Part shown: positions 5,632-7,686 of the stretch, one piece after another | Layout: every line of letters starts with the position of its first letter | Numbering within the stretch: the stretch's first letter is position 1 | DNA from: Desulfuromonadaceae bacterium | GTDB taxonomy: Bacteria > Desulfobacterota > Desulfuromonadia > Desulfuromonadales > SZUA-540 | Assembly: GCA_003250235.1 (NCBI GenBank) | Contig: QKGY01000358.1 | Span: 1 to 7,686, forward strand | DNA length: 7,686 nucleotides | Direction: 5' to 3' | The notes under the pieces: generated by a model | The model's input: only the letters and a program-made list of their open reading frames with translations | The model's database searches: none | Told to the model about the DNA's origin: nothing | Made by a program: the position numbers and the translations under genes

Positions 5632-7196
5632 TACTGGGGCCCTACCACAAAGCGGCCGAGATCCTCACCTTTCGGGGTGACTACATGAACGGCGCAGGAG
5701 AGACAGGGATCGTAGGAGCGTACGATGCGGACCAGTTCGAAGGGGTTGTTCTTATCCGCGACCTTGGTGCCGATGAGGGACTGCTCGATCGGCCCCGGCT
5801 GCCCCTGAGCGTCCATAGGACCCGCGTTCCAGGTGGTGGGAACGACCGCCTGGTAGTTCTTGGTCTTGCCCCCTTCCGCAACGATCCAGTGTCCCAGCGC
5901 GCCGCGGGGAGCTTCGTGCAGACCCATGCCGCGCGAGGTCACATCCAGGTTGAATTCGGTGAAAGTCGGGGCATCCGGCTGGAGCTGCATGACCCAGCCC
6001 CTGAGTTTTTCCGCGACCAGCTTAGCCTCGATAGCCCGGGCGGCGTGGCGGCCCAGAACCGAGAACAGGGCGGCGGGCGAGGCGTTGAACTTGCCGAGAA
6101 CGCCGTTCACCAGACCCTGGACCTCTTTATCGCCGGCGCTGTAACTGGCCAGCATACGGGCCAGGGGACCGACTTCCAGCACCTCGCCGTTGTAGCGAGG
6201 GGATTTGCACCAGCTGTAAGCTCCGGGTTTGCGATGATCGGCCTTGGTGATGGCATCATAAGGATGTTGCGCGCCGTGGTTGACGTAGTAACTGCTCTCG
6301 ACCTCTTCAGTGATCAGAGCCGGGTCGATGCGGCGCAGCTTAAGGTCGCTGCCTTTGACAATCCCCTGGGGAATGTAGCGCTTGCGTTTGGTCAGATCGG
6401 GATCGCTGTCCATATCGAAGACCCCGAAGGAGAGGAACTGCTTGCAGCCGGCACCTATACCGAAGTAATCGCTGTAGCGTTTGGCGACCATGACCACGTC
6501 GGGGAGATAACAGGTGTCGATAAAGTCGATAAGCTGATTGACCCGACCCAGAAACGCCGCCATCTTATCCACGGTGGGCGATGCGGTGACGCCACCGGCC
6601 ACGATGGACATGTTGTGCGGCATTTTCCCACCGAAGATGGCGATGGTTTCCTGAGCCATGCGGCGCATGTTCAGTGCCTGGACATAATGGGCCACGGCGG
6701 TGCGGTTCTCTTCCTTGCTCAGACGATAGTCTCCTTCGTAGCGCGGGACGAAGGGACCGAGATGACCACGGCCAATAAAATCTTTGACCTTGTTCAACGT
6801 CGGGTCGCTGCCGGCATAATCGGCGACGGCCGTGACATCGACATAGTCGAGGGCGGCCAGCTGATAGAAATGAAGGATGTGGGACTGGACGAAGTTGGCC
6901 CCCTGGATCAGGTTGCGCAAGATACGTCCATTGTCGGTAATTGCGCCGTTGACGCCGTAAAGTTCGTCGAGAGCAAAGGAGGCAGCCAGTCCGTGCGACG
7001 TCGGGCAGACCCCGCAGATGCGCTGCATGATGCGGGCGGCGTCCCTCGGATCGCGTCCGATGAGGATTTCTTCAAAGCCCCGGTAGAGCATCCCCGAACT
7101 TTTGGCTTCTTTGACCACGCCGTTATCAACCATCGCCTCGATCTTGAGGTGGCCTTCGATACGGGTCACGGGATCAATGGTAATCTTTGTTGCCAT
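5631..7196 (-). CDS. hybC: [NiFe]-hydrogenase large (catalytic) subunit
   Basis: This 521-residue protein is of normal length for group 1. The N-terminal nickel motif RICGVC with H68 (59-68; C61, C64) and the C-terminal motif DPCLSCAVH (496-504; C498, C501) supply the four Ni/Fe cysteine ligands. E14 (in RIEGH) and R431 (in APRGALGHW) match conserved active-site residues. After H504 there are 17 residues, the expected peptide removed by the maturation protease encoded next. The position often occupied by selenocysteine in [NiFeSe] enzymes is an ordinary cysteine codon. There is no signal peptide, so it should be co-exported with the Tat-signal-bearing small subunit. The ATG at 7196 has AGGAGA about 8 nt upstream. 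It is the first gene of the operon, about 85 nt from the predicted sigma-54 start. In classical hyb and hya operons the small subunit comes first. Confidence 0.97.
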   Translation of the reverse strand: MATKITIDPVTRIEGHLKIEAMVDNGVVKEAKSSGMLYRGFEEILIGRDPRDAARIMQRICGVCPTSHGLAASFALDELYGVNGAITDNGRILRNLIQGANFVQSHILHFYQLAALDYVDVTAVADYAGSDPTLNKVKDFIGRGHLGPFVPRYEGDYRLSKEENRTAVAHYVQALNMRRMAQETIAIFGGKMPHNMSIVAGGVTASPTVDKMAAFLGRVNQLIDFIDTCYLPDVVMVAKRYSDYFGIGAGCKQFLSFGVFDMDSDPDLTKRKRYIPQGIVKGSDLKLRRIDPALITEEVESSYYVNHGAQHPYDAITKADHRKPGAYSWCKSPRYNGEVLEVGPLARMLASYSAGDKEVQGLVNGVLGKFNASPAALFSVLGRHAARAIEAKLVAEKLRGWVMQLQPDAPTFTEFNLDVTSRGMGLHEAPRGALGHWIVAEGGKTKNYQAVVPTTWNAGPMDAQGQPGPIEQSLIGTKVADKNNPFELVRIVRSYDPCLSCAVHVVTPKGEDLGRFVVGPQ

Positions 7197-7240
7197 ACAC
7201 TCTCTCCTATCTGAAAAAATTATCCCGACACCTGAGTCGC

Positions 7241-7254
7241 AGCCGTTGGCGGCT
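7241..7254 (-). other. Small hairpin in the predicted hydrogenase leader
   Basis: AGCCG (7241-7245) and CGGCT (7250-7254) are perfect 5-base complements around a 4-base loop. The hairpin falls in the 85-nt leader, about 45 nt before the hybC ATG. The stem is short and could be chance. No known riboswitch is recognised. Confidence 0.25.
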
Positions 7255-7284
7255 ATTGCCGGGCGTAGATGCGTAAACGGAATG

Positions 7285-7371
7285 GGTATACGGCAAAGAG
7301 CATGCCCATGCGGAATAACGTCAGGGGTTATCTCTTTAAAATTAGCGAGTTAGAAGGTGAATCCGTATACC
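7285..7371. repeat. Inverted pair of GGTATACGG motifs around the sigma-54 promoter
   Basis: GGTATACGG is on the plus strand at 7285-7293 and on the minus strand at 7371-7363, with a separation of about 69 bp. Each copy contains the palindrome GTATAC. The first lies between the -12 element and the predicted start; the second is about 57 bp upstream of the -24 element. The paired layout would suit a repressor or looping protein. The motif match is exact; its role is inference. Confidence 0.4.
7293..7306 (-). promoter_or_regulatory. Sigma-54 (-24/-12) promoter of the hydrogenase operon
   Basis: The minus strand reads GGGCATGCTCTTTGC from 7307 to 7293. Against the consensus TGGCACGNNNNTTGC, the -24 GG (7306-7305) and -12 GC (7294-7293) are exactly 10 bp apart. 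Of the 11 specified bases, 9 match; the mismatches are the first base and one within the CACG segment. The predicted start is near 7281, giving an 85-nt leader. The Fis-type regulator encoded just upstream is a natural candidate activator, as hydrogenase operons in several proteobacteria are under RpoN control. Confidence 0.72.
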
Positions 7372-7399
7372 GAATGCAGATGAGAATTTGCAGGCAATC

Positions 7400-7414
7400 G
7401 GGCCACATTGACCC
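7400..7414. promoter_or_regulatory. Candidate upstream activator site for an NtrC-family regulator
   Basis: GGGCCA (7400-7405) and TGACCC (7409-7414, with the first T at 7409) are inverted with a 3-bp spacer and one mismatch. The dyad is centred about 126 bp upstream of the predicted sigma-54 start, a normal enhancer distance. It does not match a binding consensus I can name. Confidence 0.3.
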
Positions 7415-7472
7415 AGGATGTTTCATTTTGTCCAAGCCAACCGTGAGAGAAGAGCAGGTATTTCTGAGAGGA

Positions 7473-7490
7473 CGCAGGAGTGCCGCAGGA
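7473..7490. repeat. Short direct repeat CGCAGGA with 11-bp period
   Basis: CGCAGGA occurs at 7473-7479 and 7484-7490. The 11-bp period puts both copies on about the same DNA face, roughly 200 bp upstream of the predicted sigma-54 start. It could be a tandem regulator site, or chance in a purine-rich stretch. Confidence 0.25.
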
Positions 7491-7497
7491 AAGACCG

Positions 7498-7554
7498 GGA
7501 GCCGGGGACGGTGATGTCAGGCAGGAAGGAAGAAAAGAGAAGGAGAAAAATCCG
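7498..7554 (-). terminator. Pyrimidine-rich, G-poor tail of the regulator mRNA, possible Rho-dependent termination zone
   Basis: Immediately after the regulator stop the minus-strand transcript is almost all C and U; 7550-7523 is an unbroken 28-nt pyrimidine run, followed by further C-rich sequence to about 7498. C-rich, G-poor, unstructured RNA downstream of a stop is typical of Rho loading sites. No intrinsic terminator hairpin with a U-tract was found between the regulator and the hydrogenase promoter. The composition is visible; the function is inference. Confidence 0.3.
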
Positions 7555-7686
7555 TTACTCGTCTTTGGCGATTCCGAACTGCTGCAATTTGCGGTCGAGG
7601 GTTTTACGGGAGATGGCAAGAATTTCGGAAGTGCGAACCTTGTGATAGCGGGTTTGACGAAAAACCTGTTCAATATAAAGACGTTC
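7555..7686 (-). CDS. C-terminal end of a Fis-type HTH regulator, probably a sigma-54-dependent response regulator (partial)
   Basis: The last 43 codons of a minus-strand gene end in TAA at 7557-7555; its start lies beyond the right edge. The peptide contains TSEILAISRKTLDRKLQQFG, which matches the Fis-family helix-turn-helix ending NtrC/ZraR-type activators (consensus like A..LGISR.TL.RKL...G). This domain binds enhancer DNA. The receiver and AAA+ domains are not in the window, so the full architecture is inferred. The gene reads in the same direction as the hydrogenase operon and lies upstream of its sigma-54 promoter, making it a good candidate for that operon's activator. Fis-type HTHs also occur in other regulators, so a different N-terminal domain is possible. 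Confidence 0.75.
   Translation of the reverse strand, partial: ERLYIEQVFRQTRYHKVRTSEILAISRKTLDRKLQQFGIAKDE

Noticed and set aside
5684..5710. Possible selenocysteine codon in the C-terminal nickel motif of the large subunit
   Set aside because: The codons read DPCLSCAVH with ordinary TGC/TGT-type cysteines; no in-frame TGA is present.
5685..7214. Long plus-strand open frame (509 codons) opposite the large-subunit gene
   Set aside because: It is antisense to a gene with full catalytic motifs, shows no recognisable family, and is explained by codon bias in moderately GC-rich DNA.
7311..7420. IHF binding site between enhancer and sigma-54 promoter
   Set aside because: No convincing match to the IHF consensus (WATCAANNNNTTR) was found on either strand, only AT-rich patches near 7331-7345.
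7350..7673. Minus-strand open frame of 107 codons across the regulator end and intergenic region
   Set aside because: It overlaps the Fis-type helix-turn-helix in another frame, has no ribosome binding site of note, and reads as low-complexity Ser/Pro/Phe from the pyrimidine-rich tract.

Overview
The window is a bacterial [NiFe]-hydrogenase locus. Every real gene reads on the minus strand, so transcription runs from high to low coordinates. The membrane-bound Hyb-type (Hyd-2-like, probably group 1c) uptake hydrogenase, the NtrC/Fis-type regulator, the sigma-54 promoter, the moderately high G+C content and the AsrA/AsrB-like diaphorase suggest an anaerobic Desulfuromonas/Geobacter/Pelobacter-like bacterium. 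This placement is inference; the window holds no rRNA or other taxonomic marker.

Layout in order of transcription: (i) 7555-7686, the last 43 residues of a protein with a Fis-type helix-turn-helix, probably a sigma-54-dependent response regulator. (ii) 7197-7554, a 358-bp intergenic region with a good -24/-12 sigma-54 promoter, an inverted pair of GGTATACGG motifs and other candidate upstream sites. (iii) 7196-1905, a tight five-gene operon: large subunit (hybC-like), maturation protease (hybD-like), small subunit (hybO-like), 4x[4Fe-4S] ferredoxin (hybA-like) and NrfD-family quinone-reactive membrane subunit (hybB-like). (iv) 1904-1759, a spacer with a perfect 32-bp palindrome (probable terminator), a second near-perfect dyad and a sigma-70-like promoter. 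(v) 1758 to the window edge, a long open frame that fuses an AsrA/HydB-like iron-sulfur domain to an AsrB/HydG-like FAD/NAD(P) domain. It has no stop in the window.

How it works: the Tat-type leader on the small subunit should export the folded large/small heterodimer to the periplasmic side. There H2 is split at the Ni-Fe site. Electrons pass through the three small-subunit clusters and the HybA clusters to HybB, which exchanges them with the quinone pool. The protease trims the large-subunit C-terminus after nickel insertion. The fused diaphorase has no signal peptide and should be cytoplasmic. It is therefore unlikely to be a direct partner of this hydrogenase, and it lies behind its own terminator and promoter. 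It may serve a second, cytoplasmic hydrogenase or reductase encoded beyond position 1.

The most notable points are the fused diaphorase, the permuted gene order (large subunit first, protease between the catalytic genes), a fourth cysteine at the small subunit's medial cluster, and the two stacked dyads plus promoter in the 146-bp spacer. No tRNA, rRNA, CRISPR array or insertion sequence was seen.
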